A stretch of 64,000 nt of DNA from Loxodes magnus (GCA_946699065.1 CAMPDV010001716.1:1-64000), one strand, 5' to 3'. Positions 1-12,419 are shown, counted from the stretch's first letter. The notes: generated by a model not told the origin, from the sequence alone. A program made the numbers and translations.

Positions 1-455
1 GTGTTATTTAACCAGTTTCAAATTATGGATATTTTCTTTGTTATTTAGTAATTTAGTTTTTTCAAAGCACATAAAACTCTAATTTTGTCTTTCATTTTCT
101 ATTAATTATTATGGAAACTTTATTTAATTTCTATTACCTTTTTTTGCCTTATCTCACCTTAATGAAGATGAAAAAAATTGTCTTTTTATTTCGTTTTTAA
201 TACAAATTTTTGTAAAGATATTGAATCATTATCTAAGGAACTATCGCTTTTATAAATAGTTATTTGTTTCTCGCAAGCTTAATAAGAGCCTAATTATTTT
301 GAAAAAATAATTAAATCCCTTCTAAAGAAAAAACTAAACAATCTTAACATGAATTAAGAAAGACAGATATAGTAATTTTTCTCGGGGAATCAAACCCATA
401 AATCTTAAGTTTTTCGATTAGAACGAAAAAATTAGAACTTTGCTATAAACCTCAG
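1..455. other. AT-rich stretch, no gene recognised
   Basis: The segment is low-complexity AT-rich DNA. No family motif, RNA gene or repeat shared with the rest of the window was recognised. Confidence 0.4.
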
Positions 456-459
456 TGAA

Positions 460-715
460 ATTCAACAAGAGAGCAAATAAGTGAAATAAAAAATAACTCA
501 AGAAAACTCCAAACGAGTAAATGAAAAAAGAGTAGGAAAAAAGGGATAAAAATCTCAAAAATTTTAATTAAGAAAGAAGGAGGAAAATACTATGATAGAG
601 TAGAAGAAAAAGAACTTTTGAGATAATGAAAATGAAAAGCTCAAATCTAACGAAGAGAACAGCTAGGATAATAAGAAAATCTAAGTTAATTGAAGGAAAA
701 GATGTTTCAATATGA
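460..715 (+). pseudogene. Possible coiled-coil ORF1 remnant
   Basis: Read with UAR=Gln and UGA=Trp, this purine-rich block gives a Lys/Glu/Gln-rich helical sequence like the coiled-coil part of the ORF1-type retroelement proteins elsewhere in the window. There is no start, no zinc knuckle and no clear end. It is most likely a decayed retroelement piece; it could also be chance, because nothing stops a reading frame in this code. Confidence 0.2.
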
Positions 716-1095
716 GAGAAAAATCCTTTTTAATTTAAATATTAAACATATAAAATGTTTAGTTTAATTTTTTATTATTTTAGTAAATCAATAAACAATT
801 AAAAACAATAAATAAAATTTACATTTTTAAATAAATGAATTAAAAATAAGTATTTAAAAAATATTTAAGTCTAACTAATTAAATTAAAAGAAATTATTAT
901 ATTTTAATTTATTTTTTAAGAATTGTATTTTTTAAGATTATTGCTCAATTAACTTTTAGTAAACGTTTTAAAAATGTAAAAATTTTAAATTTTAAGCTAT
1001 ATCTTTTTAATCTTTAAATATATTCGATTTTTAATAAAAATTTGAGTTTTATAGTTAATTTATTTGGTAACTCTTGGAATTTTCTCTTCTTTGAA

Positions 1096-2711
1096 AAAAA
1101 CTAAATAGGAATCTTAACCCTTAATTCTTGTATTTTTTACTTCTCTAGAATCATCAAATTCATATCACTCTTCTCTGACTTTTGCCTTAGTATAGAAATG
1201 TGTTCCTCTTGTACTGTCAAGGTGGTAATTTACTGCATATAAATCATAAACTGTTTATTCTTTGGACAATTTTGGCAAAAATCCCCTAAGATCCATATTT
1301 AAAGGATAATCTACAGTAGTATTATCTTTTGGATCGATTAAGTATTTTGTTTGAATATTTTCAAATTAATTATAAAAATTTATAGAAATTTATACAGATT
1401 TAATTTCTTTTTTCCATTCACTTAAATTTTACATCTTTCCCAATAAAACTTCCTTTTAATTATTCGCCTTTTTATATATAATTAAAACTATCTTAGATGG
1501 TTGTTTATTATAATATATAAAATAGATATCGGCTGCGGTCAGGAGAACTAGTAGGTAATCTAGCGCAGTATATACTACATTTCGAGTAATCTGTCACTAG
1601 ATACCACCACCGAAAAGAATGGACAAACTCACAAGAGGTAAACTTAATTCTGCAAGAATTCTCGCTAGCAGAAAGAACATTTGATTAACGGGATGCTAAT
1701 GACTTAATTATTAATTCTTATTTGGATCTTATTCAAGAAGATAAGAGCATTTGGTTAAAGATAATAATCTTTAATAAGCAGATTCATCATTTGGAGAAAT
1801 ATGTAACTCATTGGACAGCTAGAATGACAACAAGAACAATGAGATATTTTTTTAATATAAATATTGAAAGAACTTCGCGTCAACGAAATACTTCGCATTT
1901 TTATAATAATCTTTATTTATTAATTTTTAATTTATTTATTTTCAATAATGATGATATGCTTCATAACTACTATTTTTAGGAATTTTTACACAGAGCATTT
2001 AAAAAGGATCGAAAGTTACTTAAGTTTACTAACATTCATCACAATTTAAAGTTTATTTTAATTATCCATGCATTAAGTCTACTTTGAAAGATTTATTTCT
2101 TCTTAAATGTTTATCCAACATTCTTATGAAACATCTTCGTCTTTTCTATCTCCGCTTGGATTTCCTTCTATATAAGGTTTATCTATTATTTCATTCAAAT
2201 CTTTGTGTATAGCATCAAATAAGAAGTTGATAAATTACTATGAATCATGCTGATTTCTAAAGTAAACTGAGGCAAATTATATTATTTTTATCTAAATTTC
2301 TTAGGATTGAAAATCTATTGAGGATTAGTTGAAGTTTATCTAGCAATTTAAGCGAATTCTTTAGTAATAACACTCCAGTTCCAAATTTAAGATTTTATTT
2401 TCAATCATCAGAAAGAAAATATTTAGTCTGAGGTATTGTGCACTAAACATTATAAATTGGAGTTCATTCAACAAGTATTTCCTATATTATTAACCTTATA
2501 AAATACTAGAGATTTTCATCTTTCTCAAGTTCTTTTTGGAAAATTTAATTTTCTTTATTATTTTAATTTTCTTCTTGCTCATTTGTTTGCTAATTTTTTC
2601 TATTTTCTTGATTTTATCTTTATGGTTTTTATACTTATTATTAGATAATTTCAAATTAGTCAATATCTCCTTTAAAGCAAACAATAAATCCCATATATTA
2701 AACTTAAACAT
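1096..2711 (-). pseudogene. USP deubiquitinase pseudogene interrupted by a SINE
   Basis: On the minus strand, 2711-2496 encodes a Lys-rich N-terminal extension followed by the USP Cys box, read as GNTCWMNS with the Trp as UGA. The central part follows down to about 1975, and the C-terminal His-box region occupies 1500-1096. Homology to the paralogs at 53 and 60 kb is clear. Defects seen: a frameshift just before the Cys box (about 2478), a small deletion/frameshift near 1462 where a zinc Cys becomes Trp, and a roughly 470-bp SINE-like insertion between the middle and C-terminal parts. The C-terminal half still keeps the conserved Trp of the WYEFDD motif as UGA (1165-1167). It is non-functional as read, unless the insert is removed, for which there is no evidence. 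Confidence 0.75.
1503..1972 (+). mobile_element. SINE-like retroposon, copy S1
   Basis: The block is homologous, in reverse orientation, to 41300-41720 and 25085-25500. It starts with a GATATCGGCTGCGG-type head and a segment resembling a Pol III A box (TAGCGCAG, about 1561). It ends with a tail motif near 1880-1905 that resembles the hairpin-forming tail of the other copies, followed by a TTTA-rich simple repeat. It splits the USP pseudogene: USP homology stops at about 1975 and resumes at about 1500. The standard-code ORF inside it has no recognised meaning. Confidence 0.6.
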
Positions 2712-2714
2712 AGA

Positions 2715-4555
2715 TAGATCTTAAAGTTATTTTTTGCTGAAATAAACTAAAAATAAATTATAAAGTAACTTTTTGATTATAATTGTGAACATAATTTATG
2801 AAAAGTTTATTAGGGCAATTTAATTTTTATTTTACTTTATTCTTAGTTTTTTATCAATTAATTATCTTTCAAGTTTAAAGATGGATGAACTTGTAGTTTA
2901 AAAAGCTAATTTTATTTTCTCTTCATTTTTTCTAAACTTTAATGAAAATTTAAGCTTAAAAATCGCAAAAAATTCTGTTTAATTAACCCAGTTTTAAGTT
3001 TTAAACTATGATTTTATATCTGAAAGGTAAAATTAATAACTGAAGTGATAAGGTAATTCTTTTTTGTTGTTTGAACAGTTAAGTAAATCTTTTTCAATTA
3101 TTTTAAATATTATTTCATAAATTGATAAAACAAAACATATTTAGTTCATTTTTATGCCTCAACATTTTAAGTTCTTATTATTATACAACTTGCATTAACA
3201 GTATTTTTCAATTATACAGAATCAAGAAATCACTATTTTATAAGAATTTTCAGAAGAACAGAGAGATATATAATTATAATTTTGATTTCTTAGTACACTT
3301 AGAAACATCTTATCAGATAATCTGAAATTTCTTTTTTTCTTTTTCAATTACCAATAAAAAAATGTAAATATATATTCTATTTATCTAATATAAACTGAAA
3401 ATGTCTCTTTACAATTTAGTTAAATATATCTAATTCTAGCTATAGTTTTTAATATATTATTTTATTATTTTTTCTAGTATAACAATTATCAATATCTTTT
3501 ACTATTTTTCTATGTTAGATCACCTTTTATATTAATTATATTTCTTTTATATCTTTTACAGAAAATTAAAATATTTAGATTTTCTAAAAATAACTAAAAA
3601 TAAGTTAATCAATTTAATCAAATTTTGATTATCATTAATATAAATCTATTTTTATTTTTTTGATTCTCATAAATTAGAAAAAAGATCATTAGATTCTTAT
3701 AATGAACAAATCTTCAGTTATAAATAAAAATTATTTAGATAATCTATCATTAATTTTAGCGTTTAAGAAATGCTATATAACAAATCTAATTTAAGATTAA
3801 TATGACAAAATGTTTTCAATTATTTTCTTATTTTTACTGAAAGATATTTTAGTAAATTTTTGATTTTAATTAAATAAAATTTAAAATTATTACTTTTATA
3901 AAATTATTCTTTGTAAATAAAACTGGAAAAAATTAAATTAAGTTAATATTATTTTTAGTTTGCTTATTTTAAATAAATTATAATTTTTCTATCAGAAATT
4001 AAAACTATAAACAATTAGAAGAATTATATAATTCAAATTATTTTAAAATCAGAAGATAGAAAGCAGCTAGATTTTTAATTGTCTGATTAAAGCTCTAAAT
4101 TAGAGAGGCTACCTGGTTAGATTCAAGATCTTGAAGGGAAAATGTCTGAAAGATTATCCAGCTTTGGCGAAAACTTAAAGTCTAAGATTATGGAGCATGG
4201 GTTCATTACTCAAGATTGCCTCTGTTTAAAGAAAAAGATAAATAAATTATCTCTTTTGTCCATAAAAAAGCTGATTAGAGAAAGCAGCAATGCGAAAGCT
4301 TAATTGTCCTCAAGCATTCAAAGCAAATCGAAATAATTTAGATATTTTTAAAGAATTTATTTCTTAAATTTTTCTGACTAGTTTTTTAAGATCTCCTGAC
4401 TTTAATTAAAAATAGGATTAAAATAAAATTAAAAAATTGAATTTATAGCTAAAAGAAATGACTAATCATACTAATTTTTTATAAAAAAATCATGAAAAAA
4501 ATGCCAGGATTAAGACATCATACTCACGAAGAAATAGAAAAAAATTAATAACAAT
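2715..4555. other. AT-rich intergenic stretch
   Basis: Long AT-rich DNA upstream of the USP pseudogene. Around 4090-4320 the sequence is less AT-biased and could be a further retroelement fragment, but I could not tie it to a family. No RNA gene was seen. Confidence 0.35.
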
Positions 4556-4560
4556 TAAAA

Positions 4561-4806
4561 GATGAGACCTCCTAGTGTAAATCAGTCTTCGTCTGTTTTC
4601 TAGGCTTCTCCTCCGACATTGGAGTAAGCATATGAGTACTTTTCTGAGTCTGTTTCCGTTTTTCATAGTTCTATTATATTCCAGGTTTCTAAGATTATTA
4701 AGAAAAGGTTTAAGGTTAAGTGTAAGAAGACTGTCCGAGATTTGCTTCTAGTTTCCTCTTCTTCTTCGAGGAGGTGGTATAGAAACCCTTTTTTGAAGAC
4801 TTCCAT
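4561..4806 (-). mobile_element. Zinc-knuckle element, 5' ORF fragment (Z-a)
   Basis: The minus strand starts with ATG at 4806 and encodes MEVFKKGF, then, after one frame change, a Ser/Lys/Gln-rich stretch ending LHQEVSSFN. It is homologous to the N-terminal part of the ORFs at 23655 (-), 26207 (+) and 36520 (+). Only the N-terminal portion is present; the knuckle and 3' tail are missing. It belongs to the ORF1-only element family described at 26207. Confidence 0.55.
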
Positions 4807-5204
4807 TTTTTTTGTGTCTTGTGCTAATACATACACAGAATTTCTTTTTGAAAGTCTTTAATCTGATTTGCACTTTTTTAAATTCCATCTAAATTGATTT
4901 GCCGAATTATTAGGATTTTTGTTAAATCAGTTGCGGTAAAGCTGATTCTATTTTCTTCACTCTTGCTTTTTGATTTATTTTTTATTGTTTTATTAAATAT
5001 TTTCTCTTTGCTAATATATTACTCATAAATCGGATTTAGTTCTTTCATCTTAGTTTCATATTCTCATTGGAATTAAAAGGAATATGTATATTTACATCCT
5101 TAGTGTGAAAACTAATGTTATTTTGAAGTTATTCTAAATTATTTTTCAATTCCAAGACTGCTCAAATTCATCAAAACATTATTTTTAACCTCTGCTTCTA
5201 CTAA

Positions 5205-6060
5205 TAATAATAATAATAAACTAAATTAAGTGTTTGCGATTTTGAGGAATCTCAACCTCATTTTCACTGCCAACCAATGATCGTTCCTTGAGGCTTAAAA
5301 TAAAATTTTGGGTCACCTAGTATTTTCGGAGTTCTGGAACTCGATTGGAAAATTCTCTTTCTGTAAATTCTTCCATCCATCGTCACAAAAATTCTTGTTA
5401 ATTCTCTTCATACCCTTCGTTGTTTCTCTTCATCTATTCCTTTGTATATCTTGCATCTCTTGTAATTATGGAAACTTGATTAGCACAGATAATATCTCTT
5501 GATAATCCTCCTAATATTAGTTGCTTCTATTTGCCTATCGTCTTCTACTTCCATTTTTATTCTTAGATTAAAGATTCTGGTCTTTTTGTCCAAGTTGCTT
5601 TACTTTGATTTCTTATTTGACTAATTTTTGTTCAGTTTTTATCTTTTTTTCAAATAATTTTTTGTTTTCTTACCTTAATATTTTGACTTCTTCTTACAGA
5701 ATTCGAAAAAATTTCAAAAGAGTTTCAATTAGTATTTATTCTTCATTTTTCTGTTTTAGCATTATCGGATTTCATATAGTTACTTAGTCTTGGTTTAGGA
5801 AGAAAGTCATTTTATTATTCGTTTTGTTCTGTTTCTGTTTATTTAAGTTCTTATTTTATTTAAGATTGTCTTTAGTTTTCTACTGTTGGAGGTTATTAAG
5901 ATTAAGAAAATCATTATTTTACTAAAGAGATGTGGTGGATGAAGAATTAGAAGTTCCTGGTTTTTGCTCCTTTATCTATGGAGCCTACTAAAATCCCTTC
6001 TTGAGACCTTCTGCAATTTTTTATCCTGCTTCAACTAAAATTCAAGAATTTATTCTTTGA
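5205..6060 (-). mobile_element. Zinc-knuckle element, 3' part (Z-b)
   Basis: On the minus strand this CT-rich block (purine-rich when read in reverse) ends at a TAA microsatellite at about 5207-5220. Its last 120 bp resemble the 3' ends of the elements at 26990, 37400 and 56930. The knuckle itself was not located with confidence. Called from the shared 3' end, tail and base composition. Confidence 0.4.
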
Positions 6061-6559
6061 TAAGATCACTTCAATCTCTGCTTTAATTAAATTTTTTATA
6101 TTGATCTTTTCCTCCGAATTTTTTTGCTTTTTGGGAGGAATTCAATTTAAGTTATAGAAATTTTATTTTTGGCTGACTTTCTGAGAGGAGAAGATGGAAG
6201 AGTTGGCTGGTTAATGTCCTGTCTTTTCTTTTACTTCATTTAATATTGAATACAAAGATTGGGCTATTATAAATTAAAACTTAATATAAGGAAGAAATAT
6301 TTTGGTTTTCTTTCATGCTTTGGGGAAATAGTGTAAAAATCTTAATGAAACCTCCTTCCATTTTATTATTATTATAAAATATAAAAATTCTCTTAAAGCT
6401 ATATAGATATTGATTAAATCTTAAACTTCTATAAGACTTAAAAGCTCTCTTATGCTCTATAAATCTGTGAATCATTCCATTCTGAGCAATAAATTTAATT
6501 TAAATCCAAAATATTTACTTTAAATTCGAATAACCATATACATAAATATTTTCTTTGGT

Positions 6560-6845
6560 ATTCTAATATTTCTATTTTTATTTCTTCTTTTATTGATTCT
6601 ACTATTTATTAATTTCTCTTAATTTATTTATAATTTATTTAGTTTAGAAAATAAAAATCTTATTTATTCAATCTTACTGAGAAAAACTTATCTAATATCA
6701 TCATCTAAAGATAATTTCCATATTAGCTACATTTTCCTATATTTTTACTTAATTACCAATTTAATTTTCCTTATTTACCTCTTTTCATCTTTCTAACTAA
6801 AATTAAATTCAAAGCAGATACGATTATATAACTGTATCTTTTCCT
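6560..6845. repeat. Direct repeat of the 63.8-kb block
   Basis: This segment upstream of the USP gene matches 63781-64000 closely by eye, with shared blocks such as TTAATTTCTCTTAATTTAT, CAATCTTACTGAGAAAAAC and CATCTTTCT.ACTAAAATTAA. It lies about 150-430 bp upstream of the USP start. The second copy runs off the right edge of the window. Confidence 0.6.
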
Positions 6846-6864
6846 TCTGAGATTTATAGATATT

Positions 6865-6992
6865 GATTGATTTATATTTAGAAAGCATTTACATAATAAA
6901 TTATTAAAGAATTTATGTTTCTCTTAATAATAATTTCTATTATATTATAAATCCTCTTTTAAATACTCAGTTTCGCTAGTCAAATATAAAAA
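6865..6992 (+). promoter_or_regulatory. Conserved 5' flank of USP genes
   Basis: About 120 bp upstream of the proposed start at 6993 is similar to 52395-52522, the flank of the USP gene at 52523. Shared pieces are TTTAGAAAGCATTTA, AATAAATTA and a terminal ATATAAAAA directly before ATG. Conservation outside the coding region suggests a promoter or 5'UTR that duplicated with the gene. The AT-rich TATA-like run next to the ATG is typical of ciliate starts. Confidence 0.5.
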
Positions 6993-8490
6993 ATGTTTTG
7001 GTTTGAAAAACTTTTTTCTTAGAAAAGAAGGAAAATTATTTTAATTTTTTGGGGACAATATTTGCTTTTATCTATTGATCGTACTAGCTTTCTTTATAGT
7101 TTGCCTAGTATCAAATAAATCAATCTAATAAATTTTATAAGCGCTGTGAAAGGTAGGAAAATATATTAAACAGTAGATATTTAGACTTAATCCTTCTGAT
7201 GATTTAGAATCATAAAAAAAAGATTAATCAAAACCTTAACCAAAAGATATCAATCACTAGTCTAAAAAAGACAAAAAGTTGTCTAAGTAAAAAAACTAAA
7301 AAAAACTAAAGGCATATTAAAAATAGTCTGAGTAGGATAAAACAAAAATAGAAAAACTAAATAATAAAGAAAATTCTAAACTTTCCTAATAATAATTATT
7401 ATTATAAGTTTAATAATCTTAAATTACAAACAAAAAAGCAACACAAGTGCCTTAAGTTGTTCATATATAATTAAGTCTTTAAGGAATGTAAAATCTAGGA
7501 AATACTTGTTGGATGAATTCTGGATTATAATGTCTATTACATACTACTCCTCTTGTAGGATACTTTAAGAATAATTAATGGAAAAATAATCTTAATACAA
7601 CCAATAAATTTGGAACTAGAGGTGTCATGACTAGAGAGTTCGCTAATATTGTTAACAATGCATCTTATAAAGCTCAAGGAGCTTATAACCCAAGAAGCTT
7701 TAGATAAACATTAATTCAATATGCTCCGTTATTTACTTCAGGAAGACAACATGATTCTCAACAGTTTATTAACTTCTTACTTGATGCTCTACACGAAGAT
7801 CTAAATTAAATAAAAGAAAGACCTTATATTTAAGGAATACCTAGTGAAGGTAGACCAGATGAAATAGTTTCTTAAGAATGTTGGGATAAACATTTAAGAA
7901 GAAATAAATCTTTCATAGTAGATTTAATGCATGGATAATTAAAATAAACCATTAAATGTGATTAATGCTAGTAAGCATAAGTAACTTTTGATCCTTTCTA
8001 AATGTTCTGTGCAGAAATTCCCAAATCACAAGAAAGAAAAAATACTTCACAACAAGTAAATCTTGAAGATTGTTTCAAATTTTTATAAGAAGAAGAATAT
8101 TTAGAAGGAATGAACCAGTTTTATTGCGAGGTATGCAAAAAACAAGTAAATGGAACGAAAAATATTAACTTATATAAGGTTCCTGAAATATTAATTGTTT
8201 ATATAAAGAGATTCATATAAAATGGCTATAACGTCATAAAAAATAATATGAGTATTAATTATCCATTAGAATTGAATTTATAAGAATTTTTACCATCGAG
8301 TTACTCTTAATCTACTCAATATGATTTATATGCAGTGAATATTCATTCTGGATCGGTAGGAGGTGGACACTATTATGCCTACGCGAAAGTGGACGGAGAA
8401 TGGTATGAGTTCAATGATTCACATGCAGGAAGATGTAATAATGCTAAATGTTCAAATGCTTATATGCTTTTCTATCAAAAGCATGGCTGA
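6993..8490 (+). CDS. Ubiquitin-specific protease (deubiquitinase), USP-1
   Basis: Peptidase C19 protein predicted to remove ubiquitin from substrates. The Cys box GNTCWMNSGLQC has its nucleophile Cys at 7507-7509. Then follow the HDSQQF region, a zinc-ribbon pair (KCDQCQQ and YCEVCKKQ), and the His box [18 protein letters not shown] with the catalytic His at 8368-8370 and an Asp at 8416. Gln at invariant sites is often UAA or UAG. The catalytic frame is open upstream to 7150 without ATG, so homology alone does not fix the start. I chose ATG 6993 because the flank and the ATATAAAAAATG context match the paralog at 52523. That start is in another frame; removing a 19-nt GT...AG segment (7081-7099) would join the frames, which is a hypothesis. 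The N-terminal part is Lys/Gln-rich and probably disordered. It ends at TGA 8488 after YQKHG. Confidence 0.85.
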
Positions 8491-9205
8491 AGAGTATATC
8501 AAAATTAATAAGTTTATTACACATTAAATTTAAAATTAAAATTTCTAAACTGCAAAATAATTTGAACTAGTAAAATATCAAAAGCATATAAAAGTTTGAT
8601 TATTTGATTATGTAAATTATCTTATCTATCTTATAAAAGATAAGTAGCAGCATGAAATAATACAAATTACATTGATAAGTCATTAATATTCTAAAATGTT
8701 TAAGTGCTTTTAGATATAAAAATAAATTTTTTGGAAAATAAAAATGTTTGTAAGTAAAGTGTTAAAATTGAGTTTACTTAAAAATAAAAGAACAATATTA
8801 AAAATGTAATCTTATAAATCTTTTAAAGGAAATAAAAATGATAGATCTATTTATAAAATTAGATAATAGAGTAAAGATACTTTTGTTAGAAACTTTAATT
8901 CTATTTCAGATATCTGATTTAAATAATTCTAAAGAAAATAAAGATAAATATTTAAAATTATACTGAAATAATTTTAAAAAGGAATATATCAAATTATTTA
9001 ATCTTTTATCAATTTAGCATAATAATTCAATCTTTAAATTTTCAATTCCAACATTTTACAATTGTTTTTCAAAATAATAATAAAATATTTCAGTTATAGT
9101 TTATATATTTAGCTTAATTTTTATTATTTAATTTTTTAATTTTTAAGACTAAGAAAATGGTTTCATCTTATATTTATTTTCACTTTTAAATTTTTTAAAT
9201 AAATA
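8491..9205. other. AT-rich stretch downstream of USP-1
   Basis: AT-rich 3' flank with no recognised gene, repeat or RNA. Confidence 0.4.
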
Positions 9206-9520
9206 AGATTAGAGCACATAGAACCTCAATGGCGCTCAGCTATTTAATAAAGATTTTTTAAGTTAAAATTTTTTTGTTGAAGCCTTCCAAAGCGCTAGTA
9301 TTCCTATATGAGTCTTGTCTTCTATAGGGCTATGATAGGAATGCTCCCTAAGAGACCTTAGTGTTTGGTTTCTTTCATTATTAGCATTACTTGATATCTT
9401 TTCAGTCTTTTCTTCTCTTGGCACCTACTAATATTCTTGTTCGGTTCTTTGTCCATGAGTACTTCCTGGTACCAAATCTTAAATGACTTTCAGTTGTAGG
9501 ATTGCTTCTCCCTAATTATT
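9205..9520 (-). mobile_element. Retroelement fragment with SINE-type 3' tail
   Basis: In minus orientation, 9520-9260 matches 37405-37620 (+): both begin AGGGAG.AGCAATC and share ACTAAGGTCTCTTAGG and CCTATAGAAGA. It ends at 9250-9205 in the hairpin-like tail shared with the SINE copies (AATGAGGT-type core between AGC and GCT arms) followed by TTATTTATT. The family is unnamed; the shared tail suggests the same reverse transcriptase mobilises it. Confidence 0.45.
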
Positions 9521-10195
9521 TATATATATTTAATATTTTAGACAATTAATTTTGATATATTCTATTAATTTTATTCTTTTCAATCCTAAGCATAAAATAT
9601 ATTAAGACTCTAATTTATAATTTTTATGCTATTTTTAAAAATAAAAACATATTAAATTTTTTAATCTGATGATATAATTTTGGATTATTAGCATCTATTA
9701 GATTTTTATTAAAAACATGAAATTTACAAAGAAAACTAGAAAATAATGTTTACATAAGTTAAGAAATTATAAATTCCTAGAAAAAGAAATTAATATAAAT
9801 AAATAAAAAACTATTTTATTGTATAATGGTATAATTATGTTTTTAATAAACTTCCTAAATTTTACATTAAAATAGAAAGATTTCAGTAATAACAGAGTTA
9901 TTAATTTCTAAAAATAATAATGAGAGTCTAGTTAAATATATAAGTATATACTAATATAAAGTAGCAAATCTAGATTAATTAAAAATTAATTATCAAACAA
10001 ATACTACTATAAAACTTAAATCTTTCTAATAATATGCTAAGAATACCTTATTTTATAAATATTTCAATCAATTATTCCCATTTTCAAAAATAAAAAAAGT
10101 TGATTAACAAAAAACTAAATTTCTTTCATTAGCACAATTTTAAAATTATGGGATGAAACCCTCACAAAAGGTTATAAAATTTGATATATTAAAAT
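9521..10195. other. AT-rich intergenic stretch
   Basis: Low-complexity AT-rich DNA with no recognised feature. Confidence 0.4.
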
Positions 10196-10199
10196 TTAT

Positions 10200-11400
10200 T
10201 TCATTATAGTCAAGAGGGATTTTAAAAAGGAAGAGGACCAGCATCTAAACTTGGATTAAAAGTAAATAATAAATTTATTTCGAAACGAAAAGAGAGGAAA
10301 ACTAAATTAATAGCAATAATGATAGACGTAGAAAAAGTTTTCAATCTCATAGAGAAAAAATTACTTTTCGATTAACTTATGAGGTTAAAATACCTCTAGG
10401 CATTATAAAAGCTTTATAACCTTTTTATATCACTTAAATTCATATTTTCTTGTAGACAAAAATAATAAAGTAGTTTCAGTACAATAATGAAGTAATGTAA
10501 GGAATTTTATAGGAACCAATAATATCCTTATTGTACTTTGATATTGTGATTTGATATTTAGAAGAAATAACATAGTTATTTGAATATAAGAGCAATAACT
10601 TTGATAGCAGTTTTGCATTAGAATATGAACAGATTATTTAATTCTACTATCTAAATTGAATAAAATCATGCACAATTTTAATAAACAAACATAGCTTTAA
10701 ATGACCATGCTTAAAAGTAAATATTTCTAAACATTATTTATATAATTTTTGAAGAAAAAGAAGCTAAATTAAGTTTTTAAATTTAAAAGATAGAAATCCT
10801 TTAAAAATAAGTCACATACCTTGGTGTATTATTGCATATAATACTTCATCAATCATCAAAGCAAATCAACAATATGAAGAATTTTTTTAAATAACTGAAA
10901 AAAAGTTACTAATACTATAATAATGTGAAGATGATGTCTCAATTTTATAATATTGATTTAAGTAACAAAAATAAACAAAAATTTAATAAAATCTAAATAC
11001 AAACTTGGCTTTATGGAAATTTAATTCAAAGAATAAATGGAATTACTACAACCAGATTCTATTAATTTCAAAATTGTCTTAGTTCCCAGAAATAATATAT
11101 TCAAAACTTAATAAGCAATATGTAAGAGAAATTATTATCATATATAGAATGAGAACCAAATCTTAAAACTTTCGGAAGGAAATATAAGTCTGTTATTTAT
11201 TTATTGACATTCTTAATTGAAATACGCAGAATATGATAAATTTGACTGAATAATGATATCTAAGTATTATAAGCACTTAAGGGAAAGATTCAATAATAAG
11301 TTGGAAATGATTTAGGGATATTCAAGCTTTATGATTTATGGCAATTGATTCTAAGATAGTAATTGAAAAATTTAAATTTTTCGATTAAAAACTTTGATAA
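10200..11400 (+). pseudogene. Decayed LINE reverse transcriptase
   Basis: The sequence resembles the RT domain of the intact element at 27668. MIDVEKVFNLIEKKLLFDQL at 10321 corresponds to LIDVEKMFDSIERRILFKQL. A one-base frameshift follows before the IPLGI block. A QVTYLGVLLH motif lies at about 10810-10840. The region between 10400 and 10800 (active-site loop) is too degraded to recognise. It is a truncated, frameshifted non-LTR retrotransposon copy. Confidence 0.6.
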
Positions 11401-11591
11401 AATGCTGCTTTCTTTAATTCTTGTATGTTTAAAAGGAAATGAAGGAGCAGGAGAAAAGTTAAATAAATTGAAGATGAAAGAATGCTGATTTTTTTAAGAC
11501 TCTAAGATATCTTGATTAAAAATAAATTTTTACAATAAAAGATGTTCATAAATTTTGAAAAGTAAAGTTAATTATTAAATATATATATAAA

Positions 11592-12350
11592 ATGGCTTCT
11601 AAGAAATAACAGAACTTTGAACAAAACATTTAAACAGGAAAATTCTCTAAAAAATAAAAAAACGAAATAATTACAATGAGTGAAAGTGAGAAATATGATT
11701 GATATGACGAACATTAACCACTTGGAAATGCAGAACTAAAAAAACTTCCGACACAAACTCAAATAGAAATATTATCTAAGTCATTAAAAGAGTTTATGTT
11801 TAAAAATAGATACCTCAGTGATAAAGTAGAAAAATTAGAAAACTAATAACGTCTTTACTTGAGAAACAATATTAATCATTATAAGAAATAGAAAACAAAC
11901 TGGAACAAAGAATTCTTTAAATTTAATAATAAATTCAGGTTACGCCATTTTCGTTTTAACAGAATTAATCAGATCCTATGGAAATAGAAAATGAAGTCTC
12001 AAATTAAAATAAACAGTAAACGTTTATTTAAAATAAGTAGTAAATTTAAATTAAGTAAGTGTTACAGGAATAATAGTTTAAAAGAAGAATAAAATGCTAA
12101 GTGTGTAATAAATAACACCAATGAAAATACTGCTACTAACTAAGCGAAATTTAAAGAAAGAATAAATAAGATATTTTTAGAAAACTATTTAGGATATATC
12201 CAACATAAAGCGGAAACATTTATAGAAAAAAATTCTTTAACTCAAATCTTAATCCTTGGATAAATAATTAGGAACACTAAGTGTAAGACCAAAATTATTC
12301 AGAATATTAAAGGATGGTGCGCTAATGAAGTGCTACACCGCCTAACTAAG
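11592..12350 (+). pseudogene. Retroelement ORF1 with CCHC zinc knuckle (frameshifted)
   Basis: Starts ATG 11592 after TATATATATAAA with MASKKQQ, the same N-terminal signature as other ORFs here (MLSKKQ at 26051, MATKKQK repeats at 40.5 kb). The N-terminal part is helical and Lys/Glu-rich (frame of 11592). After about 11845 coding potential moves to another frame, giving a coiled coil (QEIENKLEQRILQIQQQ), the DPMEIENE motif and a zinc knuckle CQVCNKQHQWKYC (C-x2-C-x3-H-x4-C) at about 12093-12131. Such ORF1 proteins of non-LTR elements bind nucleic acid. The end is unclear: by 12310 the sequence enters the SINE-type 3' tail. The frame change could be an indel or a tiny intron; I favour decay. 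Confidence 0.5.
12305..12350 (+). repeat. SINE-type 3' tail motif
   Basis: Contains GTGCGCTAATGAAGTGCTAC, matching the tail of SINE S3 read on its minus strand (TGTGCGCCAATGAGGTGCTA). Here it forms the 3' end of the zinc-knuckle ORF1 element, so two different elements share a tail. Confidence 0.5.
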
Positions 12351-12419
12351 CCTAGTAGGAATTCAAGACAAACAATAGAGACAAGCTGATAGAATGGGTC
12401 AGATGGCTGACTACTAAGG

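Noticed and set aside
7441..8490. Blastocrithidia-type code with UAR as glutamate
   Set aside because: UAR falls at invariant Gln positions of the USP domain and the tRNA with UUA anticodon has a Gln tRNA body.
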